Shown: positions 1 through 7,936 of the stretch, piece by piece
How positions within the stretch are numbered: the first letter of the stretch is position 1
Layout: every line of letters begins with the position of its first letter
DNA from: Nocardioides sp. zg-1230
GTDB taxonomy: Bacteria; Actinomycetota; Actinomycetes; Propionibacteriales; Nocardioidaceae
Assembly: GCF_013155335.1 (NCBI RefSeq)
Contig: NZ_JABJQZ010000001.1
Span: forward strand, 434,001 to 498,000
Reading direction: 5' to 3'
Length of the DNA: 64,000 nucleotides
Program-made: the position numbers and the translations under genes
The notes under the pieces: model-generated
Databases searched by the model: none
Told to the model about the DNA's origin: nothing
Seen by the model: the letters and a program-made list of their open reading frames with translations, nothing else

Positions 1-1695
1 CTCGGCCGGTCCGAACGGGTAGGAGACGAGCTGGGTGTAGGTGCCTGCTGCGGTCGGCGAGATGGTCGGCGACGTCGTGTAGGTGTCGATCGGCGAGCCG
101 TCGGGGCCGAAGAACTCCTCGGCCAGGTGGGCCGGGCCGTTGTCGGAGAACGTGACGGTCAGTCCCGCCGGGACCGCGGTCCGCACCACCGCCACCCGCC
201 CGGGCTGCTCGAGCGAGACCTGGTCGGTCCGGTCGAGATCCACGTCGGCGACCCGCGCCGACAGCAGCACCTGGCCGGGCCGGTCGACGACGTCGTGGGA
301 GGGCGGGGTGAAGCGCAGGGTGTACGCCCCGGTCTCCGGCAGGCGCCAGACGTGGCCCTCCCGTTGCAGCCGCCCCCAGCGGGGTACGACGTCGCCGGAC
401 GGCGCGACGAGCGTCGGTGTGCTGCGCGGGAGCGCGCCGGTCTCGGGCGGGCGCGCGTACTCCGAGACCACGGACCCGGCATCGCCGTCGAAGACCACCT
501 CCACCAGCTGGCCGGTCAGCGTGCTGGCGAGGTCGACCGCCGGCCCGTCGACCTCGAGGGGGACCACCTGGGGCGTGGACAGGGTGAAGGCCGCCGTCTC
601 CGCGGACCAGGTGCCGTCGCGCGTGAGCCTGATCCTGTGGATGCCTGGCTCGGTCGCGGTGTGGGTGTCGGCGTCCCACGAGACCGGCTCCTCCTGGCCC
701 GACGGGCTGATCGCGGTCACCGTCAGCCACTGCGGACCGACCCACGTCCACCGCTGCCCGGGCTCGAGGTCCACGAGGAGGTCCAGGGTGGCCTCGTCCA
801 CCTCGAAGTCGATGGTCCCGCTGGTGTCCAGCTCGACGGGGAAGGACGGGGCGGGGTCCGGGTCGGGCGTCGGGTCCGGGTCGGGCGTCGGGTCCGGATC
901 GGGCGTCGGGTCCGGGTCGGGCGTCGGGTCCGGGTCGGGCGTGGGGTCCGGGTCAGGTGTCGGCTCGGGGGCGGGCTGCGGCCCGGGGTCGGGCGCGGGC
1001 GGGGTCGGGAGCGCGGCGACCGTCACCTCGGTCGTGGCGGCAGCCTGTCGGGCACCGTCGTCGCGCGCCGCCCAGCGCAGCTGCCAACCGGGTTGGCCGA
1101 CCACCGTGTCGACCCAGGAGCCGTCGGCCGCGACCGGCACGGTGCCCGCGGCTGCCCAGGTCCCGTCCGCCAGCCGGTGCTGCCGGTCGAGCAGGACGCC
1201 GCCCAGCTGGGGCGCTGCCCCGGTGACCCGCGTCGCCACGGCGCCTCCGGCAGCGGCGTCGTACGACACCCCGGTGAGCAGCAGCGCCGGGGCCCACGTC
1301 GCGCGGACGTCGACCCGGCGCGATCGCGCTTTCGGCTGGCCCTTGCGGCGCGGCAGGAGCACGCGGAACGTGCTGTCCCCGCGAGTGGGGACAACGCTGA
1401 GGTCGTAGCGCCCGGAGCGGTTCGTGCGGGCGGCCGCGACGCGGCGCCAGCCCTCATCGGTCCTGGTCTCCAGGCGCACCCGGGAGCGCGGTGCGGCGTG
1501 GCGCACCCTGCCGCTGACGACGACCGGCTTTCCGGCGGCGACGGTCGAGGGCCGGACCCGGATCCCGACCGACGGAGGGGCAGCGGGCCGGGCGGCGGCC
1601 GTCTCCGGCACCGGGACGGCGTACGACGGCGCCGCAGGTACCGCGACCGCTGCCCCCACCAGTGCCGTGACGCACCACGTCGCCAGTCGTCCCAC
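1..1695 (-). CDS. Secreted Ig-like domain protein with PDPDPT linker (3' end outside window)
   Basis: The minus-strand frame is open from a GTG at 1695 to the window edge. The GTG follows a GGGGG ribosome site; another in-frame GTG lies at 1719. The first ~26 residues form a signal peptide (hydrophobic VTALVGAAVAVPAA, then Ala-x-Ala-like ends). Residues ~35-240 look like two beta-sandwich modules. A linker of about six PDPDPT units covers residues ~246-281, and a beta-rich region follows to the edge. I recognise no enzyme motif. It is probably a surface or secreted protein in which the linker spans the cell wall or separates modules. The large frames on the opposite strand here are GC-driven shadows. 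Confidence 0.7.
   Translation of the reverse strand, partial: MGRLATWCVTALVGAAVAVPAAPSYAVPVPETAAARPAAPPSVGIRVRPSTVAAGKPVVVSGRVRHAAPRSRVRLETRTDEGWRRVAAARTNRSGRYDLSVVPTRGDSTFRVLLPRRKGQPKARSRRVDVRATWAPALLLTGVSYDAAAGGAVATRVTGAAPQLGGVLLDRQHRLADGTWAAAGTVPVAADGSWVDTVVGQPGWQLRWAARDDGARQAAATTEVTVAALPTPPAPDPGPQPAPEPTPDPDPTPDPDPTPDPDPTPDPDPTPDPDPTPDPDPAPSFPVELDTSGTIDFEVDEATLDLLVDLEPGQRWTWVGPQWLTVTAISPSGQEEPVSWDADTHTATEPGIHRIRLTRDGTWSAETAAFTLSTPQVVPLEVDGPAVDLASTLTGQLVEVVFDGDAGSVVSEYARPPETGALPRSTPTLVAPSGDVVPRWGRLQREGHVWRLPETGAYTLRFTPPSHDVVDRPGQVLLSARVADVDLDRTDQVSLEQPGRVAVVRTAVPAGLTVTFSDNGPAHLAEEFFGPDGSPIDTYTTSPTISPTAAGTYTQLVSYPFGPAE
852..960 (-). repeat. 18-bp minisatellite encoding PDPDPT
   Basis: About six near-identical 18-bp units (coding-strand codons GAC CCG GAC CCG ACG CCC) lie inside the secreted protein gene. 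The unit is a multiple of three, so copy-number change keeps frame and alters linker length only. Confidence 0.85.
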
Positions 1696-1912
1696 CGCAC
1701 ACCCCCGAGCCGGGCGCACCTGACGCGGGTCCCGATCGACGGGCCGGTGGGCGCTGGCTGATTCCAGCACGCGCACGGCCCGCCGACAAGACTCCCCTGA
1801 CGGTGAACCCGCGCCCGTCCGGTCGAGATCACACGCGCACGGACTTGGGTGGGTTTGGCCCGGCCGGGGAGAATCGGCGGTACGCCCGCCCGACCAGCAC
1901 GACCGGAGTCAC

Positions 1913-2971
1913 ATGTCCGCGCCCTCTGCCGCCGTCCTCGAAGCACCGACCGGGAGCCAGGCGACGGAGCGTCGCCCGTACGGATTCCTCCTGGCCAACG
2001 CCGCACTCATCGGGTCCGTCACGTTCATCGCCAGCTGGATGCTGGACCGGCCCGTCGCCGACCCCGAGGGCAGCTTCCTGGGGCCGTCGTGGGTGCGCCT
2101 CCCGGTGCTCTGCCTGACGGCGATCGTGCTCGACCTCGTCCCGCGCGCGCTCTGGGAGGGGCGGCTCGACCCGGCCCGCACCGTCGCCGCGGCCCGGCAC
2201 CGGCTGCGTACGCACTGGACCCGCGCCCGCCTGCAGCTCGTGGTCGTCGGCATCTCGGGCTTCTACGTCGTCTACGTCGCCTACCGCAACCTGAAGTCGC
2301 TGCTGCCGCTGGTGCGCGACGTGAAGTACGACAGCGAGCTGCGCGTGCTGGACCGCCTCCTGCTGCTCGGCCACGACCCCGCGACCCTCACCCAGGACAT
2401 CTTCGGCACCGGGCTGGCGGCGCACCTGCTCTCCGCCGTCTACCTCGCCTACATCCCCCTCGTGGCGATCCTGGTGACCGTCTGGCTGGTCTGGTCGCGC
2501 AACATCGCCCACGGCTGGTGGTTCGTCACCGCCCAGGGCATCGCGTGGACGCTCGGCACGGTGTCCTACTACCTGCTGCCGACGCTCGGCCCGGGAATCA
2601 TGTACCCCTGGCTGGCCAGCGACCTGACCCCCAACGCCACCTCCGACCTGATGGACTCCCTCGTCTACTCACGCCACGGGTTCCTGTGGGGCGAGGGCGA
2701 CTACCAGGGCGTCGCCGGCTTCGCGAGCCTGCACACCGCCATCGCGCTGCTGTGGGCGCTGATGGCCCACGCCACCGTCCGCAGCCGGGCGATCCGCACC
2801 GTCTTCTGGGTCAACTTCGCGCTCACCGTCGTGGCGACCCTCTACTTCGGGTGGCACTACATCGCCGACGACCTGGCGGGGGGTGCGATCGCGATCATCG
2901 CCTTCCGGGTCGCGGCGCGCGCGACGGGCCACGACCGTCGCGGGGCGCCGGCCGAGGTCACCGCGCGCTGA
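1913..2971 (+). CDS. PAP2-superfamily membrane phosphatase / inositolphosphotransferase-like protein
   Basis: This 352-aa polytopic membrane protein has about six hydrophobic segments (roughly 25-45, 60-80, 108-128, 170-195, 205-225, 270-325). It carries the PAP2 motifs ASLHT (271-275) and GWHYIADDLAG (313-323), whose two histidines and an aspartate form the catalytic set in this superfamily. The spacing resembles the AUR1/inositol phosphorylceramide synthase-like branch rather than a soluble phosphatase. It probably acts on a phospholipid or polyprenyl phosphate at the membrane; the substrate is not visible. The start ATG follows CCGGAG. It converges on the NADH dehydrogenase gene. Confidence 0.8.
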   Translation: MSAPSAAVLEAPTGSQATERRPYGFLLANAALIGSVTFIASWMLDRPVADPEGSFLGPSWVRLPVLCLTAIVLDLVPRALWEGRLDPARTVAAARHRLRTHWTRARLQLVVVGISGFYVVYVAYRNLKSLLPLVRDVKYDSELRVLDRLLLLGHDPATLTQDIFGTGLAAHLLSAVYLAYIPLVAILVTVWLVWSRNIAHGWWFVTAQGIAWTLGTVSYYLLPTLGPGIMYPWLASDLTPNATSDLMDSLVYSRHGFLWGEGDYQGVAGFASLHTAIALLWALMAHATVRSRAIRTVFWVNFALTVVATLYFGWHYIADDLAGGAIAIIAFRVAARATGHDRRGAPAEVTAR

Positions 2972-2993
2972 CGCGGACGGCGTACGCCGCTGG

Positions 2994-3035
2994 GCTCAGG
3001 CGCTGCTGAGCTCAGGCGCTGCTGGGCTCAGGCGC
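2994..3035. repeat. 16-bp tandem repeat at convergent gene ends
   Basis: About 2.6 copies of GCTCAGGCGCTGCTGG lie between the convergent PAP2 and ndh genes. The last partial copy contains the ndh stop codon. It may be a terminator remnant. Confidence 0.6.
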
Positions 3036-4518
3036 CGCCGACGCGGTCGGCAGGCACGCCGCGCACGCCGGAGTCGGTGAGCTCGGCCTCGTGGGCCGCG
3101 GCCGCCTCGAGCTCCTGGCGACGCGTCTCCTCCATCATCGCGCGGGTGGCGTCGTAGATCCCCGGGTCGGAGACCAGGTCGGCCGCCCCGCGCCGGAGCC
3201 GGGCGAGCGCCGCGCGGGCGAAGATCTGCTGCTCGGTCGTGGTGCGCTCGGAGCGGTTGTTGCTGACGAAGGTGATCGCCCACCGCATCAGCGCGGAGAC
3301 CTGGTTCTTGAAGCCGGTGAGGTACACCAGGTGGACGCCCAGCCACATCAGCCACGCCACGATGCCGGTCAGGCGGAGCTTGCCGACCATCGCGACCGCG
3401 CGGAAGCGGCTGATGATGGCCATCGAGCCCTTGTCGAAGTACTTGAACGGCGGCTGCGGCGCCTTGCCCTCGAGCCGGTTGTCGATCTCCTTGGCGGCGT
3501 ACTTCGCGCCCTGGATCGCGACCTGCGCGACGCCGGGGAGGTTGTCGAGGGCGATCATGTCGCCCACCACGAACACCTCCGGGTGGCCGGGGAGGGTGAG
3601 GTCGGGGTTGACCGCGATGCGGCCGGCGCGGTCGAGCGGGGCGCCGGTCTGCTCCGAGAGCGTCTTGCCGAGCGGGTTGGCCTGCACGCCGGCGGCCCAG
3701 ATCTTGGCGACGGAGTTGATCCGCTCGACGCGGCCGTCCTTGAACTTCACGTCGAGGCCGCGCTCGTCGACGTCGGTCACCATCGCGCCGAGCATCACCT
3801 CGACGCCGAGCTTCTCCAGCTCGCTCTTGGTCTTCTCGCCGAGCTTGCTGCCGAAGGGCGGCAGCACCTGGCCGGCGGCGTCGATGAGCACGATGCGCGC
3901 GGTGCGGGTGTTGATCGCGCGGAAGTCCTTGCGGAGCGTGCGGTGCGCCAGCTCGGCGATCTGGCCGGCCATCTCCACGCCCGTGGGGCCGGCGCCGACG
4001 ACGACGAAGGTGAGCAGGTGGTCGACGTCGTCACCGCGGGTGGCACCGAGCTCGGCCATCTCGAAGGCGCCGAAGATCCGGCCGCGGAGCTCGAGGGCGT
4101 CGTCGATGCTCTTCATGCCGGGCGCGAACTCGGCGAAGTGGTCGTTGCCGAAGTAGGACTGGCTGGCGCCAGCGGCGACCAGCAGGGAGTCGTACGACGT
4201 CACGGTGTCGCGGCCCAGGACCTGCGAGGTGACCGTCTTGGCGGTGAGGTCGATGCCGGTGACCTCGCCGAGGATCACCTTGGCGTTGTCCTGGCTGCTC
4301 AGCACCTCACGGGTGGGCGGGGCGATCTCGCCCTCGGACAGGATCCCGGTCGCCACCTGGTAGAGCAGCGGCTGGAAGAGGTGGTGCGTGGTCTTCGCGA
4401 TGACGGTGACGTCGACGTCGGACCTCCGCAGCGCCTTGGTGCCGAAGAGGCCGCCGAAGCCGGATCCGATGACGACGACCTTGTGACGGGGTGACTGCGT
4501 CGCGGTCGTCGAGGTCAT
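3028..4518 (-). CDS. ndh: Type II NADH dehydrogenase (NADH:quinone oxidoreductase)
   Basis: The 496-aa product transfers electrons from NADH to menaquinone without pumping protons. An FAD-binding Rossmann motif GSGFGG is at 18-23, and a second dinucleotide motif GAGPTG is at 175-180 for NADH. A conserved VGD (FAD ribityl contact) follows near residue 315. A hydrophobic C-terminal stretch around 390-415 probably docks the enzyme on the inner membrane face, as in NDH-2 enzymes. The start ATG has AGGAG about 7 nt upstream. Length and domain order are normal for the family. It is transcribed alone, divergent from the anti-sigma-like gene. Confidence 0.93.
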   Translation of the reverse strand: MTSTTATQSPRHKVVVIGSGFGGLFGTKALRRSDVDVTVIAKTTHHLFQPLLYQVATGILSEGEIAPPTREVLSSQDNAKVILGEVTGIDLTAKTVTSQVLGRDTVTSYDSLLVAAGASQSYFGNDHFAEFAPGMKSIDDALELRGRIFGAFEMAELGATRGDDVDHLLTFVVVGAGPTGVEMAGQIAELAHRTLRKDFRAINTRTARIVLIDAAGQVLPPFGSKLGEKTKSELEKLGVEVMLGAMVTDVDERGLDVKFKDGRVERINSVAKIWAAGVQANPLGKTLSEQTGAPLDRAGRIAVNPDLTLPGHPEVFVVGDMIALDNLPGVAQVAIQGAKYAAKEIDNRLEGKAPQPPFKYFDKGSMAIISRFRAVAMVGKLRLTGIVAWLMWLGVHLVYLTGFKNQVSALMRWAITFVSNNRSERTTTEQQIFARAALARLRRGAADLVSDPGIYDATRAMMEETRRQELEAAAAHEAELTDSGVRGVPADRVGGA

Positions 4519-4662
4519 GGAAGCTCCTGGGGTCGAAGGTGCGTCGTGCCGTCCACTGCCACGTCCATTGTCCTCCTCGGGCGTGCGCGGGGCGAAACGC
4601 CGGGCGAGTCTGCTTGCTCACACCCACTACCCCGACTCCGGAGAAACTATGGTGACGTCGAG

Positions 4663-4687
4663 GTTTGAACCATCCGCTACTGGGCAA
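4663..4687 (+). promoter_or_regulatory. Possible alternative-sigma promoter (GTTT-N15-GGGCAA)
   Basis: GTTT at 4663-4666 and GGGCAA at 4682-4687, 15 bp apart, resemble the GTTT/GGGTAT promoters of actinobacterial SigB/SigF-type factors. They precede a gene for an RsbW-like ATPase. The last hexamer is imperfect. Confidence 0.35.
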
Positions 4688-4743
4688 TCATGGCCCCACT
4701 GGACTGTCCGCCCCGCTCGTCTCCCCCGTTGAAAAGAGTCCCA

Positions 4744-5676
4744 GTGCCGCTGAGCTCCGAGTTGACGCTCGCGTCCTCGCCGCGCGCTGCGGCCGACGCA
4801 CGTCGCTGGGTCGGCGACGTGTGCCTGCGCCTCGATCGGCCCGACCTCGTCGAGTGCGCCGAGCTCGGGGTGTCGGAGCTGGTGGCCAACGCGATCCTGC
4901 ACGCCGCCGCGCCCTACAAGGTCCGCGTCCGCGGCACCGCCTCCCACCCGCGCATCGAGGTCGTCGACGGCTCGCCCCGCCCGCCGGTGCCGCCCACGCC
5001 GGTCGAGGGCGACGACCTCGACCTGCTGCTCACCTTCGGCCGCGGCCTGGCGATGGTGGCCCAGTGCGCGGTCGCCTGGGGCGCGACGATCGAGTCCGAC
5101 GGCAAGATCGTCTGGTTCGAGCCGGCGCCCGAGATGGCCGACTCCGGGTCCGCCGAGTGGGTCATCGACCACCACGACCGCGACCGGCCCGAGCCCACCA
5201 GCGAGGGCGCGGTCGACGTACGCCTCCTGCGCATCGACGTCCCGCTCTACACCTCGCTCAAGCAGCAGTACCACGAGCTGCGCCGCGAGCTGCGCCTGCT
5301 GTCGCTCTCGCACCAGTCCGACTACCCGCTCGCCGGCGACCTGACGTCGATGTTCGCCAACTTCGAGCGGCAGTTCCCCGACACCTTCCGCGAGCAGATC
5401 CACCAGGCGGAGACGCGGGGCCTGCCGGAGGTCGACGTGGCTTTCCCGATGGTCCGCGAGGCCGGTCCCATCTTCGTGACGATGACCGAGATGTTCGACG
5501 TCGCCGACGCGTTCTGCCGGGCCGAGCGGTTGCTGTCGATGGCCCGCACCCCACGCCAGCGCGCCCTGCACAACTGGTTGCTCACCGAGCTCGTCCACCA
5601 GCTCGACGGGGCGACCGCCCGGCCGTGGGACGGCAGTCCCGGCTCGGCAGCGCCGTCCACGAGCCGGGTCGGGTGA
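4744..5676 (+). CDS. RsbW/SpoIIAB-like ATP-binding regulator with C-terminal extension
   Basis: The N-terminal ~125 residues form a GHKL (HATPase_c_2) domain as in anti-sigma factor kinases: an N-box-like GVSELVANAILHA, then EVVDGSPRPP and TFGRGLAMV as nucleotide-lid motifs. About 180 further residues, mostly helical, have no motif I recognise and may be a sensor or partner domain. It probably binds a sigma factor or anti-anti-sigma factor; the partner is not in the window. I chose the GTG at 4744; an in-frame ATG at 4690 is possible but lacks a ribosome site. The stop overlaps the start of the first fluoride channel gene, so the three genes form an operon. Confidence 0.75.
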   Translation: MPLSSELTLASSPRAAADARRWVGDVCLRLDRPDLVECAELGVSELVANAILHAAAPYKVRVRGTASHPRIEVVDGSPRPPVPPTPVEGDDLDLLLTFGRGLAMVAQCAVAWGATIESDGKIVWFEPAPEMADSGSAEWVIDHHDRDRPEPTSEGAVDVRLLRIDVPLYTSLKQQYHELRRELRLLSLSHQSDYPLAGDLTSMFANFERQFPDTFREQIHQAETRGLPEVDVAFPMVREAGPIFVTMTEMFDVADAFCRAERLLSMARTPRQRALHNWLLTELVHQLDGATARPWDGSPGSAAPSTSRVG

Positions 5677-6074
5677 CCCGCCGACCGCTCCGGGCCGTCG
5701 ACGTCCTGTTCGTCGCTGCCGGCGGCGCTGTCGGCGCCGTGCTGCGCCACCTCGTCGACGCGAGCGCACCGGACTCCCTGTTCCCGTGGCAGACGCTGGC
5801 GATCAACGTCGTCGGGGCGTTCGCCCTCGCGATGCTGCCGGTCCTCGCCGCCGTACGCCGCTCGCATCGGGTCGCGGCCGCCCTCGGCCCCGGCCTCCTG
5901 GGCGGCTTTACCACGGTGTCGGCCTGGGCCGGGCAGACGCGCGACCTCGCCGCCGGCGGCCACGTCGTCGTCGCCGGCGCCTACCTCGCCCTCACCCTCG
6001 CCGCGGGACTGTCCGCCGCCGCGCTCGGCCGGCACCTCGCCCGCCGGCCGGAGCCCGACGAGGCCCTCGGATGA
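5673..6074 (+). CDS. crcB: CrcB/FluC fluoride ion channel, subunit 1
   Basis: This 133-aa four-helix membrane protein exports fluoride. It has GGAVGAVLRHL near the N-terminus, the pore Asn in INVVGAF, and GGFTTVSAW for the Phe/Thr track lining the pore. The GTG start at 5673 overlaps the TGA of the preceding gene, indicating translational coupling. Fluc channels are antiparallel dimers, and the two consecutive homologues suggest a heterodimer. I saw no fluoride riboswitch upstream. Confidence 0.88.
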   Translation: MTRRPLRAVDVLFVAAGGAVGAVLRHLVDASAPDSLFPWQTLAINVVGAFALAMLPVLAAVRRSHRVAAALGPGLLGGFTTVSAWAGQTRDLAAGGHVVVAGAYLALTLAAGLSAAALGRHLARRPEPDEALG

Positions 6075-6099
6075 ACACCCGGATGAGCGGGGTCCGCGG

Positions 6100-6435
6100 A
6101 TGAGCGAGGCCCTGCTCGTCGCCCTCGGCGCCGCGGTGGGCGCCCCGCTGCGCTACGTCGTGGCGCGGCTCGACGGCTACGTCCCGCGCGGGATGCTCGC
6201 CGTCAACACCGTCGGCTCGGGCCTGGTCGGGCTGTTCGCCGCGCTGTCGCTCGGCCAGGCCGCGTGGGCACTGCTCGGCATCGGGTTCTGCGGCGGCTTC
6301 ACGTCGTTCTCGACCTTCGCCGTGCAGGCGGTCGAGCGCCCGACGCGAGCGGCCGTCGGCTACGTCGTCGCCACGACGGTGCTCGCGGTCGGGGCGTGCG
6401 CTCTCGGCTGGCTGGTCGGCACCGCGCTGGTCTGA
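6100..6435 (+). CDS. crcB: CrcB/FluC fluoride ion channel, subunit 2
   Basis: This 111-aa membrane protein is shorter than its upstream neighbour but has the same motifs: GAPLRYVVAR, VNTVGSG with the pore Asn, and CGGFTSFSTFAV. The 25-nt gap from subunit 1 holds two similar GGATGAGC boxes, the second containing the start codon. In paired systems the two chains insert with opposite topology to form one functional channel (family knowledge). Confidence 0.9.
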   Translation: MSEALLVALGAAVGAPLRYVVARLDGYVPRGMLAVNTVGSGLVGLFAALSLGQAAWALLGIGFCGGFTSFSTFAVQAVERPTRAAVGYVVATTVLAVGACALGWLVGTALV

Positions 6436-6444
6436 CCGGCGGCG

Positions 6445-6798
6445 TCAGCCCCAGCCGAGCTCGTGGAGGCGATCGTCGTCGAGCCCGAAATGGTGGGCGA
6501 CCTCGTGGACGACGGTGATCCGCACCTCCTCCTCGAGGTCCTCGACGGTGTCGGCCATGTCGAGCAGCGGACCGCGGAAGAGCAGGATCCGGTCCGGCAG
6601 CATGCCGGCGTGGTTGGCCGGCCGCTCCGTGAGCGCCAACCCGTCGTAGAGCCCGAGCAGGTCGGGGTCGTCGGCGGGCGCCTCCGGCTCGACGAGGACC
6701 ACGACGTTGTCCACGAGCCGGGCGAGGTCGTCCGGGAGCCCGTCGAGGGCACGCTCGACCATGGCGTCGAACGCGGCGGGGTCGAGGTCGATCGGCAT
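6445..6798 (-). CDS. Minimal zincin-like metallopeptidase family protein (DUF1025)
   Basis: The 117-aa product ends with HEVAHHFGLDDDRLHELGW. His98, Glu99, His102 and Asp109-region acidic residues form the HExxH-type zinc site of this small family. These are short cytoplasmic proteins common in actinobacteria with no well-established substrate. The ATG is 6 nt from a TAGGCT hexamer, so the mRNA is probably leaderless. The 3' end abuts the convergent crcB gene. Confidence 0.82.
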   Translation of the reverse strand: MPIDLDPAAFDAMVERALDGLPDDLARLVDNVVVLVEPEAPADDPDLLGLYDGLALTERPANHAGMLPDRILLFRGPLLDMADTVEDLEEEVRITVVHEVAHHFGLDDDRLHELGWG

Positions 6799-6804
6799 GG
6801 CGCC

Positions 6805-6810
6805 AGCCTA
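6805..6810 (-). promoter_or_regulatory. -10 hexamer of leaderless metallopeptidase gene
   Basis: TAGGCT lies 6 nt before ATG 6798, placing the transcription start at the start codon. Confidence 0.55.
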
Positions 6811-6855
6811 GGAGCGCCGGCGAAACGACGCGGACGGGCCCGACCTGGGCCCGAA

Positions 6856-6897
6856 ATGACCGGAGGAGTGAGCCTGGCGGCTCACTCCTCCGGTCAT
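6856..6897 (-). terminator. Long hairpin downstream of tRNA-Asp
   Basis: A perfect 19-bp inverted repeat (arms 6856-6874 and 6879-6897, loop TGGC) starts 4 nt after the CCA end of tRNA-Asp in the transcription direction. It has no U-tract, which is common for high-GC terminators. Confidence 0.75.
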
Positions 6898-6901
6898 GCG
6901 T

Positions 6902-6978
6902 TGGCGACCCCGACGGGACTCGAACCCGCGGCCTCCGCCGTGACAGGGCGGCGCGCTAACCAACTGCGCTACGGGGCC
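6902..6978 (-). tRNA. tRNA-Asp (anticodon GTC)
   Basis: The minus strand folds into a full cloverleaf: acceptor GGCCCCG/CGGGGTC, D arm GCGC, anticodon stem CCGCC/GGCGG with loop CTGTCAC, and T loop TTCGAGT. The 3' CCA is encoded (6902-6904). Confidence 0.96.
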
Positions 6979-7078
6979 AGGATGCTGCGTGCTCCTCCGG
7001 TCGTGCTGGTGAAGCGGGTGGAACTCTAACCCATGCTCTTCGGTGACACCCAATCGGCGTCGACCCCCGGCCGGGTCG

Positions 7079-7151
7079 CACCCCCAACCGGATTCGAACC
7101 GGCGCTACCGCCGTGAAAGGGCGGGGTCCTGGGCCGCTAGACGATGGGGGC
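7079..7151 (-). tRNA. tRNA-Glu (anticodon TTC)
   Basis: Minus-strand cloverleaf: acceptor GCCCCCA/TGGGGGT, anticodon stem CCGCC/GGCGG with loop CTTTCAC, T stem GCCGG/CCGGT with loop TTCGAAT. CCA is not encoded (CGA follows). It lies about 100 nt upstream of tRNA-Asp, probably on the same transcript. Confidence 0.96.
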
Positions 7152-7300
7152 CAGCTCGTCCGGGACGGACCCGATCGAGCAGCGCCCAGCATAGGGGTTG
7201 CGGCCGCGGCGCTCCCAACCGTCACCCCGCGAAAGGCGGATCACCGACCGACCCGTGGACGACTTTTGGCAGACACGCCACGACTTGCCACAGGTTTGAC

Positions 7301-7306
7301 TAATCT
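7301..7306 (+). promoter_or_regulatory. -10 hexamer of leaderless response-regulator gene
   Basis: TAATCT lies 6 nt before GTG 7313 and supports that GTG as both transcription and translation start. Confidence 0.6.
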
Positions 7307-7312
7307 TGACTC

Positions 7313-7702
7313 GTGAGCACTGACCGGCAGCTGCGATTCCTCGTGGTCGATGACAACGAGGACATCCGCGACGTCTTCTGCCGGCTGGTCGAGCGGGCGG
7401 GCCACGAGGCCGCGACGGCGTACGACGGCCAGGACGCCGTCGAGACGCTCGAGCGGGAGAAGTTCGACGTCATGCTGCTCGACCTGACCATGCCCCGGAT
7501 GACGGGCGTCGAGGTCGTGCGCTGGCTGCGCGACCGGCCCGACGTCGCGCCCGACCTGCGCATCGTCGTCATCTCCGCCTGGGCCGGCGAGAACCGCGCG
7601 GTCCTCCAAGAACTCGGCATCACGACAGTCATGCAGAAGCCGCTGCGCATCCAGCAGCTGACCGACCTGATAGCCGAGACACTGCGCGACCTGGAGCCCT
7701 GA
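7313..7702 (+). CDS. Single-domain CheY-like response regulator
   Basis: The 129-aa product is a receiver domain only, with no output domain. The acidic pocket Asp13/Asp14, phospho-acceptor Asp57 (LLDLTMP), switch Ser88 and Lys109 before Pro110 are all present, so it should accept phosphate. It probably acts by protein-protein contact or as a phosphate shuttle. A histidine kinase lies 1.3 kb downstream on the same strand, separated by a 31-aa frame and a P450, and is the obvious candidate partner (inference). Confidence 0.9.
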   Translation: MSTDRQLRFLVVDDNEDIRDVFCRLVERAGHEAATAYDGQDAVETLEREKFDVMLLDLTMPRMTGVEVVRWLRDRPDVAPDLRIVVISAWAGENRAVLQELGITTVMQKPLRIQQLTDLIAETLRDLEP

Positions 7703-7800
7703 CCCCGACCCCCTGTCTGCACCACGGACGACGGACTCCGCGTGGTGTCCCCTGTACGCCGCCCGGCGTGCACCACCCCACCCCACCCTGGAGAAACATC

Positions 7801-7896
7801 ATGATGAACCGCATCCGCACCGCCATCGAGGCCAAGCGCGCCGCCCACCACCTGCAGGCTGCCTACGGGTGGCGTCCGGCGCCGCCGCGCGGCTGA
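7801..7896 (+). CDS. Putative 31-aa basic small protein
   Basis: A short frame starts with ATG ATG and is preceded by a clear ribosome site (GGAG, 7 nt spacing), unlike most neighbours. The peptide is Arg/Ala/His-rich (MMNRIRTAIEAKRAAHH) and ends APPRG. It has no membrane segment and resembles no family I know. It lies between the receiver gene and the P450 gene. A second short basic Ala/Arg-rich frame occurs at 44875. Function is unknown. Confidence 0.5.
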   Translation: MMNRIRTAIEAKRAAHHLQAAYGWRPAPPRG

Positions 7897-7936
7897 CTCC
7901 TGCGCCAGCTCGCGTGACCCACGTGCAGTGGCTCGC

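Noticed and set aside
852..960. Tandem repeats that could suggest a CRISPR array
   Set aside because: The unit is 18 bp with no spacers and encodes PDPDPT in frame within a gene.
83..1761. Long plus-strand frames (441 and 544 aa) opposite the secreted protein gene
   Set aside because: They are antisense to a frame with signal peptide and coherent repeats, and their composition is Arg/Gly/Pro noise typical of GC-rich shadow frames.
4519..4743. Fluoride riboswitch upstream of the crcB operon
   Set aside because: I could not find the pseudoknot core of the crcB motif; a covariance search would be decisive.
6902..7151. tRNA pair as an integration site of a genomic island
   Set aside because: No integrase, no direct repeat of a tRNA end, and neighbours are ordinary chromosomal genes.
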